A DNA stretch of 64,000 nt. It comes from JBMOOG01 sp049324535 (lineage in GTDB: Bacteria; Pseudomonadota; Alphaproteobacteria; Rhodobacterales; Rhodobacteraceae). Below, in pieces: positions 34,465 through 42,919 of the stretch; the first letter of the stretch is position 1; each line of letters starts with the position of its first letter. The notes beneath the pieces are model-generated. The model was given only the letters and a program-made list of their open reading frames with translations, was not told where the DNA came from and made no database searches. A program made the translations under genes and the position numbers. The stretch lies in NCBI GenBank assembly GCA_049324535.1, contig JBMOOG010000001.1, forward strand, positions 372,001 through 436,000, written 5' to 3'.

Positions 34465-36060
34465 ACGTCCGAGGTGCTGGCGGTGCGCGACCTCCGCGTC
34501 GGCTTCACCCAGGACGGCCGCCGCATCGAAGCGGTCCGAGGGGTGAGCTTTTCCGTCGCCAAGGGCGAGACGGTGGCGCTTGTGGGCGAGAGCGGGTCGG
34601 GCAAGTCGGTGACGGCGCTGTCGACCGTTTCGCTTCTCGGCCCGAATGCGCGGGTCGAGGGTTCGGTCCGCTACCTCGGTCGCGAAATGGTCGGCGCGCC
34701 GGAACCGGTCCTGCGCAAGGTGCGCGGCAACGACATCAGCTTCATCTTCCAGGAGCCGATGACCTCGCTCAACCCGTTGCACACGATCGAGAAGCAGCTC
34801 GCCGAAAGTCTGGCCCTGCACCAGGGGCTTCAGGGCGATGCGGCGCGGGATCGGATCGTCGATCTTCTGACCAAGGTCGGCATCGACAACCCCGAGCGCC
34901 GCCTGTCGGACTATCCGCACCAGCTGTCGGGCGGCCAGCGGCAGCGGGTGATGATCGCCATGGCGCTGGCGAACGGGCCCGAGCTTCTGATCGCCGACGA
35001 GCCGACGACGGCGCTCGATGTGACCATCCAGGCCCAGATCCTCGAATTGCTGGCCGACCTGAAGCGGCGGGAAGGGCTGAGCCTTCTGTTCATCAGCCAC
35101 GATCTGGGCATCGTGCGGCGCATCGCCGACCGGGTCTGCGTCATGCAGGGGGGCGAGATCGTCGAACAGGGGCCGGTGGAGGCGATCTTCGCGAGTCCGC
35201 AGCATCCCTACACGAAGAAGCTCTTGGCGGCCGAGCCGAAGGGCCGGCCCGATCCGGTCCCAGAGGAGGCGCGGGAACTGGTGCGGGCCGAGGGGCTGCG
35301 CGTCTGGTTTCCCATCCATCGCGGGCTCTTGCGGCGCACCGTCGGGCATGTGAAGGCGGTGAACGACGCGACCCTGTCCGTGCGGGCCGGCGAGACGCTG
35401 GGCATCGTCGGCGAAAGCGGGTCGGGCAAGACCACGCTGGCGCTGGCGATCATGCGGCTGATCGAATCGCAGGGCCCGATCGTCTTCGAGGGGCAGGACA
35501 TTTCGCGCTGGACCTCGCGCCTGCTGCGGCCCCTGCGCCGGGACATGCAGATCGTGTTCCAGGACCCGTTCGGGTCGCTCTCGCCCCGGATGACCGCCGA
35601 GGAGATCATCGCCGAAGGGCTGACCGTGCACGGCGTCGAGCCCGGCCGCGACCGGCGCGCGATGGTGGCCGAGATCATGACCGAGGTCGGTCTCGACCCG
35701 GCGACCATGGGGCGCTACCCGCACGAGTTCTCGGGCGGTCAGCGCCAGCGCATCGCCATCGCCCGCGCCATGATCCTGCGCCCCAAGGTCGTGGTGCTGG
35801 ACGAACCGACCTCGGCGCTCGACATGACGGTTCAGGTCCAGATCGTGGATCTTCTGCGCGACCTGCAACGCAAATACGGCCTTGCCTACCTGTTCATCAG
35901 CCACGACCTTCGGGTGGTGCGGGCACTGGCGCACAAGGTCATGGTGATGCAGGCCGGGGATGTGGTCGAGGCGGGGCCGGCCTCCGAGATCTTCGAGGCG
36001 CCCCGGACGGCCTACACGCGCGAACTGATGGCGGCGGCGCTGGGCGCGCCGGCGGCCTGA
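34405..36060 (+). CDS. yejF: Peptide ABC transporter ATP-binding protein YejF (two ATPase domains)
   Basis: This 551-residue protein carries two complete ABC domains: Walker A GESGSGKSVTAL, signature LSGGQRQRVMIAMAL and Walker B LLIADEPTTALD in the first half; GESGSGKTTLAL, FSGGQRQRIAIARAM and VVLDEPTSALD in the second. It powers the YejBE permease. The first 20 residues are a repeat of MTGP/MTxA with five in-frame ATGs; the first overlaps the yejE stop and has GGAAG eight bases upstream, but the conserved part begins only near LAVRDLRVGF, so any of the five could initiate. Confidence 0.94.
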   Translation: MTGPMTEAMTGPMTGAMTGPTSEVLAVRDLRVGFTQDGRRIEAVRGVSFSVAKGETVALVGESGSGKSVTALSTVSLLGPNARVEGSVRYLGREMVGAPEPVLRKVRGNDISFIFQEPMTSLNPLHTIEKQLAESLALHQGLQGDAARDRIVDLLTKVGIDNPERRLSDYPHQLSGGQRQRVMIAMALANGPELLIADEPTTALDVTIQAQILELLADLKRREGLSLLFISHDLGIVRRIADRVCVMQGGEIVEQGPVEAIFASPQHPYTKKLLAAEPKGRPDPVPEEARELVRAEGLRVWFPIHRGLLRRTVGHVKAVNDATLSVRAGETLGIVGESGSGKTTLALAIMRLIESQGPIVFEGQDISRWTSRLLRPLRRDMQIVFQDPFGSLSPRMTAEEIIAEGLTVHGVEPGRDRRAMVAEIMTEVGLDPATMGRYPHEFSGGQRQRIAIARAMILRPKVVVLDEPTSALDMTVQVQIVDLLRDLQRKYGLAYLFISHDLRVVRALAHKVMVMQAGDVVEAGPASEIFEAPRTAYTRELMAAALGAPAA

Positions 36061-36066
36061 CCCCGG

Positions 36067-37422
36067 TCAGATCGCCGAACTGTGCCCCGCCTTCGACAGG
36101 TCGTAGGCGTCGAACACGCGCGCGATCATCCGGGTCAGGGGGCGGGCGTGTTCGGGGATCGACAGGCCGCGGGCGCTGATCTCGACCATGTCGCCGAAGG
36201 CGGCTCGCGCCTGTCCGAACAGGTTGTCGAGCCGGGCCGCGGACACGCCGTAGTCCTGCCGCATCTCGGCCGAGTCGATGCGGAAGTCGCACATCAGCGC
36301 CTCGATCATCCGCGCGCGCAGCCGGTCCTCGCCCGCAAAGGCATGGCCCCGGGCGGTCGAGAACCGGCCATCGCGGATCGCCTTGGTGTGTTCCGACGTG
36401 CTTGCGGCGTTCTGCGCGTAGCCCTGCGGGAAGCGCGAGATGGACGAGGCGCCCAGCCCGACCAGAACCGGGGCGGTATCGTCGGTGTAGCCCTGGAAGT
36501 TGCGGCGCAGGCGTCCCGCCCTGAGCGCAACCGACAGCCCGTCGGTCGGGCGGGCGAAATGGTCGATGCCGATCTCGTCGTAGCCGTCCCAGACGAACAG
36601 CTTGCGCGCGGTCTCGAACAGGTGCAGCCGCTCTGCGGGTGTGGGCAGCGCATCCGAGGGGATCATCATCTGACGGCGCGCCATCCAGGGCACATGCGCA
36701 TAACCATAGAGCGCGACCCGGTCGGGCGAGAGGGACAGCAGCTTCTGCACGCTGTCGGCGATGCGGGCGTTCGACTGGTTGGGCAGCCCGTAGAGAATGT
36801 CGGCGTTCAGCGAGGCGATCCCGCGATCGCGGATCAGGTCCACGGCGCGCCTGGTGATGTCGTAGCTCTGGTCGCGGCCGATGATCTTCTGGATGTCGGG
36901 GTCGAAATCCTGGACCCCGATCGACGCCCGGCTCAGCCCCGCGGCGGCCAGCGCATCGAGCCGGTCCGGGTCGATCTCGTTGGGGTCGATCTCGACCGAG
37001 AACTCGCCGCCTTCGGCCAGGGGAACCGCCTCGAAGATCGTCGCGGCGACGTCGCGCATCACGTCCGCGGGCATCAGCGTCGGCGTGCCGCCGCCCCAGT
37101 GCAGGCGCGACAGGGCCACGCCGCGGGGCAGATGGCGCCGGAGCAGACCGATCTCGGCCTTGAGGATCTCGGCATAGGCCCGGACGGGATCGTCGGACTT
37201 GGTGCCCTGGGTGCGGCAGGCGCAGAACCAGCACAGGCGCCGGCAGAACGGCACGTGCATGTAGAGCGAGATCTGCGATCCCTCGGGAATCGCCTCGATC
37301 CAGCTCTCGAACTGGCTTGCGGCGACGGCCGGGGAAAAGTGCGGGGCGGTCGGATAGCTCGTGTACCTCGGTACACGGGCGTCAAAAAGACCCAGCCGCG
37401 TGAGTTGCGATTCCGTTTCCAT
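36067..37422 (-). CDS. hemN: Oxygen-independent coproporphyrinogen III oxidase
   Basis: This 451-residue radical-SAM enzyme oxidises coproporphyrinogen III without oxygen. The cluster motif is C60-x3-C64-x2-C67, with C69 next, in HVPFCRRLCWFCACR. GGGTPT and FDARVPRYTSYPTAPHF, both typical of HemN, are present. It is divergent from fnrL with an FNR box between. The ATG at 37422 fits the family start; no Shine-Dalgarno precedes it. A longer frame from 37479 would cross the FNR box and is unlikely. Confidence 0.96.
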   Translation of the reverse strand: METESQLTRLGLFDARVPRYTSYPTAPHFSPAVAASQFESWIEAIPEGSQISLYMHVPFCRRLCWFCACRTQGTKSDDPVRAYAEILKAEIGLLRRHLPRGVALSRLHWGGGTPTLMPADVMRDVAATIFEAVPLAEGGEFSVEIDPNEIDPDRLDALAAAGLSRASIGVQDFDPDIQKIIGRDQSYDITRRAVDLIRDRGIASLNADILYGLPNQSNARIADSVQKLLSLSPDRVALYGYAHVPWMARRQMMIPSDALPTPAERLHLFETARKLFVWDGYDEIGIDHFARPTDGLSVALRAGRLRRNFQGYTDDTAPVLVGLGASSISRFPQGYAQNAASTSEHTKAIRDGRFSTARGHAFAGEDRLRARMIEALMCDFRIDSAEMRQDYGVSAARLDNLFGQARAAFGDMVEISARGLSIPEHARPLTRMIARVFDAYDLSKAGHSSAI

Positions 37423-37456
37423 GCGGCTAACTAAATATGTACGAGCAGGTTGCTCA

Positions 37457-37470
37457 TTGACGCAGATCAA
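37457..37470. promoter_or_regulatory. FnrL binding site, hemN-fnrL intergenic
   Basis: TTGACGCAGATCAA matches the FNR/FnrL dyad. It ends seven bases before the fnrL ATG and its centre is 41.5 bases from the first base of the hemN ATG. It is therefore placed to activate hemN and to block or overlap fnrL initiation. Confidence 0.85.
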
Positions 37471-37477
37471 GGCCCTC

Positions 37478-38224
37478 ATGTTTCTTCAGGATGTCCAGTC
37501 CTTCCAGTACGAATGCGGAAACTGCCCGATCCGGCATCGGGCCGTCTGCGCGCGCTGCGAGGTCGACGAGCTCGAGGAGCTTGAGCGCATCAAGTATTAC
37601 CGCAGCTACGAGGCCGGCCAGCCGATCGTCTGGTCGGGCGACCAGATGGATTTCGTGGCGTCGGTGGTAACCGGCATCGCCACGCTGACCCAGACGATGG
37701 AGGACGGGCGCACCCAGATGGTCGGGCTGCTGCTTCCGTCGGATTTCGTCGGTCGCCCCGGACGCGAGCGCGCGCCCTACAATGTGACGGCGACCACCGA
37801 TCTGCTTCTGTGCTGCTTCCGCAAGCGGCCGTTCGAAGAGATGATGGGGCGCACGCCCCATATCGGTCAACGGCTGCTGGAGATGACGCTGGACGAACTC
37901 GATGCCGCGCGGGAATGGATGCTGCTTCTGGGTCGCAAGACCGCGCGCGAGAAGATCGCGAGCCTCCTGGCGATCGTCGCCCGGCGGGATGCGTCGCTGC
38001 GGCTCAAGTCCCCGCAGGGAAAGATCGTGCTCGACCTTCCGCTGACGCGCGAGGCGATGGCGGATTACCTGGGGCTGACGCTGGAGACCGTGAGCCGGCA
38101 GATCTCGGCGCTGAAGCGCGACGGGGTCATTACCCTCGAGGGCAAGCGCCACGTCATCATTCCCGACTTCGACCTGCTGCTGGACGTGGCGGGCGACGAC
38201 AGCGACGGCGGCTTCCTGGTCTGA
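37478..38224 (+). CDS. fnrL: FnrL, oxygen-sensing Crp/Fnr-family regulator
   Basis: This 248-residue protein matches Rhodobacter FnrL in length. Cluster Cys residues lie at 13, 16 and 24 (YECGNCPIRHRAVC), and a fourth ligand at 112 or 113 (LLLCCF), so it should hold an O2-labile [4Fe-4S] cluster. The recognition helix LGLTLETVSRQISALK has the E-x2-SR arrangement that reads TTGA half-sites, fitting the boxes in this window. It activates micro-oxic respiration and haem genes when oxygen falls. AAGG just after the FNR box serves as the ribosome site. Confidence 0.96.
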   Translation: MFLQDVQSFQYECGNCPIRHRAVCARCEVDELEELERIKYYRSYEAGQPIVWSGDQMDFVASVVTGIATLTQTMEDGRTQMVGLLLPSDFVGRPGRERAPYNVTATTDLLLCCFRKRPFEEMMGRTPHIGQRLLEMTLDELDAAREWMLLLGRKTAREKIASLLAIVARRDASLRLKSPQGKIVLDLPLTREAMADYLGLTLETVSRQISALKRDGVITLEGKRHVIIPDFDLLLDVAGDDSDGGFLV

Positions 38225-38247
38225 CGACCGGGAACGGTCCGGGCGGT

Positions 38248-38272
38248 CGGGCCGGCCCGAAGGCCGGACCCG
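38248..38272. terminator. Hairpin between convergent fnrL and usp
   Basis: CGGG-CCGGCC, loop CGAA, GGCCGG-A-CCCG forms a stem with one bulged A. There is no U-tract, so the terminator role is tentative. Confidence 0.4.
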
Positions 38273-38283
38273 TGCCGAGAGGA

Positions 38284-39123
38284 TCAGTGCGCCATCAGCA
38301 CCGGAAGGTCGGCCGCTTCCAGCATGTTGCGGGTCGCGCCGCCCAGAATGGCCTCGCGGAACCGCGAATGGCCATAGGCGCCCATCACGATCATGTCCGC
38401 GTCGATGTCGCGGGCATGCTGGGCCAGAACCTCGGAGACCTTCGGCAGCGTCCGCGCCAGAACCGCGACCTCGGCCTTCACGCCGTGCCGCACAAGGAAC
38501 TGCGACAGAAGCCCGCCGGGCTCGGCGCGTTCCGGGCCGGCGTTCGGAGGATCGATCACCGTGATCGACACCAGCGATGCGGCCTTCAGCAACGGCAGCG
38601 CGGTGCGCGCGGCGTTCATCGCCTCGTCGCTCTGGTTCCACGCCAGGACGATCCGGTTGCCGATCGGGCGGGCCAGCCCGTTGGCCGGCAGGACCAGCAC
38701 CGGGGCATGGCCCTCGAAGAGTGCGGCCTCCAGCACCGCCTCGGCCTCGGGGCCGGCGTCGGTGCCGTAGGGCCGGGCCAGCACCACCAGATCGGAGAAT
38801 CGAGCCCGGAGGCCGATCTGGCCGGCCAGTGCGCCGATCTGCGACACGACGCTGTCCACCGACCAGCGGATGTCCTCGGCCTCCATGCGGGACCGGAGCG
38901 CCTCGGCCGCCGACCGGGCGTCCTCCTGGGCCTGCAGGAACGTCTCTTCCGAGATCACCGGCACGGCGCCGGCGTAGTAATAGCCGTTCGGCGCACGGTC
39001 GATTCCCAGGCACAGCACGTCGAGATGAGCGTCAAATCGCCGCGCGAGGTCTATGGCGGCATCGACCTGATGGGTCGCGGCCTTGGGGTCCGAGACCACG
39101 GAAAGGATGGTTTTGTAGGCCAT
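38284..39123 (-). CDS. Universal stress protein (tandem Usp domains)
   Basis: This 279-residue protein spans two UspA domains. The N-terminal one starts MAYKTILSVVSDP. The C-terminal one ends with the nucleotide-binding GAYGHSRFREAILGGAT, close to G-x2-G-x9-G-S/T. GAGGAG lies upstream of the ATG. It sits between fnrL and ccoN, an order conserved in Rhodobacter. The shared upstream region has an FNR box whose minus-strand geometry also gives a -10 TATGGC (39194-39199), so it is probably induced at low oxygen. Confidence 0.92.
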   Translation of the reverse strand: MAYKTILSVVSDPKAATHQVDAAIDLARRFDAHLDVLCLGIDRAPNGYYYAGAVPVISEETFLQAQEDARSAAEALRSRMEAEDIRWSVDSVVSQIGALAGQIGLRARFSDLVVLARPYGTDAGPEAEAVLEAALFEGHAPVLVLPANGLARPIGNRIVLAWNQSDEAMNAARTALPLLKAASLVSITVIDPPNAGPERAEPGGLLSQFLVRHGVKAEVAVLARTLPKVSEVLAQHARDIDADMIVMGAYGHSRFREAILGGATRNMLEAADLPVLMAH

Positions 39124-39221
39124 GGCGCAACTCCTCATGCGATTTGGCAGGTATCCGGTGTAGGCTTCCCGTGCGACGCGGTGCGCGAACCCAGCCATAG
39201 CACCGGGCCGAACGGGGCCAT

Positions 39222-39235
39222 TTGACGCAGATCAA
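39222..39235. promoter_or_regulatory. FnrL binding site between usp and ccoN
   Basis: TTGACGCAGATCAA is identical to the hemN-fnrL box. At -41.5 it predicts a ccoN start near 39270 with a weak -10 CATGAC (39258-39263), and on the other strand a usp start near 39187 with -10 TATGGC. Confidence 0.88.
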
Positions 39236-39329
39236 TGCACTGGACGGGTCTGCTGTCCATGACCAAACGTGTCGAATGCTGCACCGGCTGGGGAGTCGGA
39301 CGGCAAGAACGGGACGAAGGGACGCAACA

Positions 39330-40931
39330 ATGTGGGATTACATCAAGCTGGCCGTGCTTGGCGCGATCGCGGTTCTCGCCGCCATCGCCGCCAACTATGC
39401 ACGTGACCTGCCTTACATGGTCAATGCCCTCACGGTGATGCTGGCGGCGGCGCTGGCGTTCGTGTGGGTGTTGAGGGGTGCCGGCGAGGCCAAGCTCGCG
39501 CCGGCGAACGAGTACATGGACGGAGTTGTCCGCGCCGGCGTGATCGCCACGGCGCTGTGGGGGGTCGTCGGGTTCCTCGTGGGGGTCACGGTTGCCTTCC
39601 AGCTGGCCTTCCCGGAGCTCAACCTGTCGGATCTTGCCGGTGGCTACCTGAACTTCGGCAAGCTGCGGCCGCTGCACACCTCGGCGGTCATCTTCGCCTT
39701 CGGGGGCAACGCGCTCATTGCAACCTCCTTCTATGTCGTCCAGCGCACCTCGGCCGCCCGCCTCTTCGGTGGCAACGCGGCCTGGTTCGTGTTCTGGGGC
39801 TGGCAGCTGGTCATCGTCCTGGCGGCGACGGGCTACATCCTCGGCGCGACGCAGTCCAAGGAATACGCCGAGCCCGAATGGATGGTGGACTGGCTGATCA
39901 CCGCGGTCTGGGTGGTCTATCTGGTCGTCTTCCTCGGCACGATCATGAAGCGCAAGGAACCCCACATCTACGTGGCCAACTGGTTCTACCTCAGCTTCAT
40001 CGTGACGATCGCGATGCTGCACGTGGTCAACAACCTGGCGGTGCCGGTCTCGTTCTTCGGGTCGAAGTCGGTGCAGGTCTTCGCCGGCGTGCAGGATGCC
40101 ATGACGCAGTGGTGGTACGGTCACAATGCGGTGGGCTTCTTCCTGACCGCAGGCTTCCTGGGCATGATGTACTACTTCGTGCCGAAACAGGCAGAGCGTC
40201 CGGTCTACAGCTACAAGCTGTCGATCATCCACTTCTGGGCGCTGATCTTCCTCTACATCTGGGCCGGTCCGCACCACCTGCACTACACGGCGTTGCCCGA
40301 CTGGGCCTCGACCCTCGGGATGGTGTTCTCGATCATGCTCTGGATGCCCTCGTGGGGCGGCATGATCAACGGGCTGATGACGCTCTCGGGCGCCTGGGAC
40401 AAGCTGCGCACCGACCCGATCATCCGCATGATGGTCGTCTCCGTGGGCTTCTACGGCATGTCGACCTTCGAAGGCCCGATGATGTCGATCAAGGCGGTGA
40501 ACTCGCTGTCGCACTACACCGACTGGACCATCGGCCACGTGCACTCGGGTGCGCTCGGCTGGAACGGCATGATCACCTTCGGCGCGCTCTACTTCCTGGT
40601 GCCGCGCCTGTGGAACCGCGAGCGTCTCTACTCGCTGTCGCTGGTGTCGTGGCACTTCTGGCTCGCCACCATCGGCATCGTGCTCTACGCCTCGTCGATG
40701 TGGGTCTCGGGCATCATGCAGGGCCTGATGTGGCGTGAGGTGGACAGCCAGGGCTTCCTCGTGAACGCCTTCGCCGACACCGTCGCGGCCATGCACCCGA
40801 TGTATGTCGCCCGCGGTCTGGGCGGGGTGCTCTACCTGACCGGTGCCCTGATCATGGTCTACAACCTGTGGGCCACGGTCGCGAAACAGCCGGCGCGCGG
40901 TCCGATCGCCGCGGCCGTCCCCGCGGAATAA
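39330..40931 (+). CDS. ccoN: cbb3-type cytochrome c oxidase subunit I
   Basis: This 533-residue catalytic subunit binds haem b and the haem b3-CuB centre. It begins MWDYIKLAVLGAIAVLAAI, the Rhodobacter-type start, and has the expected array of hydrophobic helices. Metal-ligand landmarks include WYGHNAVGFFLTAG and WAGPHHLHYT, and SHYTDWTIGHVHSGALGWNG in the later part. GAAGGGA lies eight bases upstream of the ATG. It is the first gene of ccoNOQP and is under the FNR box at 39222. The enzyme reduces O2 with high affinity and pumps protons. Confidence 0.97.
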   Translation: MWDYIKLAVLGAIAVLAAIAANYARDLPYMVNALTVMLAAALAFVWVLRGAGEAKLAPANEYMDGVVRAGVIATALWGVVGFLVGVTVAFQLAFPELNLSDLAGGYLNFGKLRPLHTSAVIFAFGGNALIATSFYVVQRTSAARLFGGNAAWFVFWGWQLVIVLAATGYILGATQSKEYAEPEWMVDWLITAVWVVYLVVFLGTIMKRKEPHIYVANWFYLSFIVTIAMLHVVNNLAVPVSFFGSKSVQVFAGVQDAMTQWWYGHNAVGFFLTAGFLGMMYYFVPKQAERPVYSYKLSIIHFWALIFLYIWAGPHHLHYTALPDWASTLGMVFSIMLWMPSWGGMINGLMTLSGAWDKLRTDPIIRMMVVSVGFYGMSTFEGPMMSIKAVNSLSHYTDWTIGHVHSGALGWNGMITFGALYFLVPRLWNRERLYSLSLVSWHFWLATIGIVLYASSMWVSGIMQGLMWREVDSQGFLVNAFADTVAAMHPMYVARGLGGVLYLTGALIMVYNLWATVAKQPARGPIAAAVPAE

Positions 40932-40943
40932 GGAGCGAGGCAC

Positions 40944-41669
40944 ATGGCCATTCTTGAAAAGCACAAGATCCTCGAGACGAACGCCACGCTGCTGCTGATC
41001 TTCTCGTTCCTCGTGGTGACGGTCGGCGGGCTCGTCGAGATCGCGCCGCTCTTCTACCTCGAGAACACGATCGAGAAGGTGGAAGGGGTTCGCCCCTACA
41101 CCCCGCTGGAGCTGACCGGGCGCGACATCTACATCCGCGAGGGCTGCTATCTGTGCCACAGCCAGATGATCCGCCCGATGCGCGACGAGGTGGAGCGCTA
41201 CGGCCACTACAGCCTGGCGGCGGAGTCGATGTATGACCATCCGTTCCAGTGGGGCTCGAAGCGGACGGGGCCCGACCTCGCCCGCGTCGGCGGCCGCTAC
41301 TCGGACGCGTGGCACGTCGATCACCTGACCAACCCGCAGTCGGTGGTGCCGGAATCGGTGATGCCGAAATACGGGTTCCTCGCGAAGCGGATGATCGAGC
41401 CGACCTACATCGAGGACCGGCTGCACACGGATGCGCTGGTGGGCGTTCCCTACACCGAGGAGATGATCGCCAACGCCAAGGCGGACTTCGCGGCCCAGGC
41501 CGATCCGAACGCCGACCTCGGCGGGCTGGAAGAGCGCTACAAGGGCGTGAAGGTCGCCAACTTCGACGGCCAACCCGGCCTTTCGGAGATGGACGCGCTG
41601 ATCGCCTACCTCCAGGTGCTGGGCACGATGGTCGATTTCACGACCTTCCAGCCCGACGCCAGCCGGTGA
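40944..41669 (+). CDS. ccoO: cbb3-type cytochrome c oxidase subunit II (monohaem)
   Basis: This 241-residue membrane-anchored cytochrome has one N-terminal TM (LLLIFSFLVVTVGGLVEIAPLF) and one haem site CYLCH in GREGCYLCHSQMIRPM-like context. It passes electrons to CcoN. It starts 12 bases after ccoN. Confidence 0.97.
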   Translation: MAILEKHKILETNATLLLIFSFLVVTVGGLVEIAPLFYLENTIEKVEGVRPYTPLELTGRDIYIREGCYLCHSQMIRPMRDEVERYGHYSLAAESMYDHPFQWGSKRTGPDLARVGGRYSDAWHVDHLTNPQSVVPESVMPKYGFLAKRMIEPTYIEDRLHTDALVGVPYTEEMIANAKADFAAQADPNADLGGLEERYKGVKVANFDGQPGLSEMDALIAYLQVLGTMVDFTTFQPDASR

Positions 41670-41679
41670 GGAGGGAGGG

Positions 41680-41895
41680 ATGGATCTCTACTCCCTCCTG
41701 CGCGAATTCGCCGACAGCTGGGCGCTTCTGGCCCTGGTCGGCCTGTTCGTGGGGATCGGGATCTGGGCCTGGAGGCCCGGATCCCGCCCGCTGCACGACG
41801 ACGCAGCCGGCATTCCCTTCCGCCATGATGACAAACCCGCCCCAGCCGGTCCCGCCCAGAATGGCGGCGCCACGGGCAAGGAGACGTGGAAATGA
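41680..41895 (+). CDS. ccoQ: cbb3-type cytochrome c oxidase subunit CcoQ
   Basis: This 71-residue protein has one TM (ALLALVGLFVGIGIWAWRP) and a soluble polar tail. CcoQ stabilises the complex, and in Rhodobacter it has been linked to oxygen signalling from the oxidase. GAGGGAGG lies just before the start. Its stop overlaps ccoP by four bases (ATGA). Confidence 0.94.
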   Translation: MDLYSLLREFADSWALLALVGLFVGIGIWAWRPGSRPLHDDAAGIPFRHDDKPAPAGPAQNGGATGKETWK

Positions 41896-42761
41896 GCAAG
41901 AAACCCGTTGCTAGAAAGGGCCAGGTCGAGACGACCGGCCACGAATGGGACGGCATCGAGGAATACAACAACCCGCTTCCGCGGTGGTGGCTGTGGACCT
42001 TCTATGCCACGATCCTCTGGACGGTGGGTTACACGATTGCCTACCCGGCCTGGCCGCTGATCCACGGGGCAACCCCCGGCATCCTCGGCCACTCGACCCG
42101 GGCAAGCGTCGCGGCCGACATCAAGGCGTTCGAGGATGTCAACAAGCCGCTCGAGGCCAAGCTGGTGGCGATGCCGCTCGACCAGGTGGCGGCCGACCCG
42201 GACATGGCGAACTACGCCAGGAACGCCGGTGCCGCGGTCTTCCGGACCTGGTGTGCGCAGTGCCACGGGTCGGGTGCGGCCGGTGCGCTGGGCTATCCGA
42301 ACCTCTTGGACAACGACTGGCTCTGGGGCGGCTCGATCGACGACATCTACGCGACCGTCACGCACGGCATCCGCAACACCGACGACCCGGATGCCCGCTA
42401 CTCCGAGATGCCGAAGTTCGGCGCCGACGGTCTGCTTGATGCGACGCAGATCGGCGACGTGGTTCAGTTCGTCCGCAAGATCTCGGGGCAGGAGTTCGAC
42501 GCGGCCAAGGCCGATGCCGGCGCCACCGTCTTTGCCGACAACTGCGCAAGCTGCCACGGCGAGACGGGCACCGGCGACCGCGCGGTCGGCGCGCCGAACC
42601 TGACCGACCCGATCTGGCTCTATGGCGGCGACGTCGCGGCCCTGACCAACACGGTCACCAACGCCCATTTCGGCGTCATGCCGGCCTGGGGCAAGCGCCT
42701 GTCCGACGCGGACATCCGCGCCGTGGCCTTCTACGTGCACGGGCTGGGCGGCGGCGAGTGA
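41892..42761 (+). CDS. ccoP: cbb3-type cytochrome c oxidase subunit III (dihaem)
   Basis: This 289-residue subunit has an N-terminal TM (RWWLWTFYATILWTVGYTIA) and two cytochrome c domains with haem sites CAQCH and CASCH and Met ligands in SEMPKFG and FGVMPAWG. It receives electrons from soluble or tethered cytochromes such as cy. I prefer the ATG at 41892, which overlaps the ccoQ stop, to the one six bases earlier. A strong terminator follows 31 bases downstream. Confidence 0.96.
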   Translation: MSKKPVARKGQVETTGHEWDGIEEYNNPLPRWWLWTFYATILWTVGYTIAYPAWPLIHGATPGILGHSTRASVAADIKAFEDVNKPLEAKLVAMPLDQVAADPDMANYARNAGAAVFRTWCAQCHGSGAAGALGYPNLLDNDWLWGGSIDDIYATVTHGIRNTDDPDARYSEMPKFGADGLLDATQIGDVVQFVRKISGQEFDAAKADAGATVFADNCASCHGETGTGDRAVGAPNLTDPIWLYGGDVAALTNTVTNAHFGVMPAWGKRLSDADIRAVAFYVHGLGGGE

Positions 42762-42791
42762 TCGCATCCGCGACCGCCGGGAAACGGGACA

Positions 42792-42826
42792 GGGGCGCCG
42801 GCACGGCGCCCCTTCTTCCTTGTTCT
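42792..42826 (+). terminator. Rho-independent terminator of ccoNOQP
   Basis: GGGGCGCCG (42792-42800), loop GCA, CGGCGCCCC (42804-42812) forms a nine-base perfect stem followed by TTCTTCCTTGTTCTT. Confidence 0.85.
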
Positions 42827-42871
42827 TCGGGCCGCCGGCCTGGCAGGCCGGAAAAGGTGAATCACCGATGT

Positions 42872-42913
42872 TTGATCCACGTCAAGGCCCGCAGGACCGC
42901 CGAGTCGTAGGGT
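42872..42913 (+). promoter_or_regulatory. FnrL site and promoter of a putative intergenic small RNA
   Basis: TTGATCCACGTCAA (42872-42885) fits the FNR dyad. A TAGGGT hexamer (TANNNT, 42908-42913) lies exactly where the -10 of a class II (-41.5) FNR promoter should be, giving a start near 42920. It is 201 bases upstream of the ccoG box, with a terminator between them, so it is not simply a second ccoG site. Confidence 0.7.
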
Positions 42914-42919
42914 CACGTC

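Noticed and set aside
37423..37479. Longer hemN start at 37479
   Set aside because: It would place the FNR box inside the coding region and adds residues not expected in HemN.
39135..41573. 812-residue minus-strand frame opposite ccoN and ccoO
   Set aside because: His/Arg/Asp-rich reverse shadow of cbb3 subunits with no domain.
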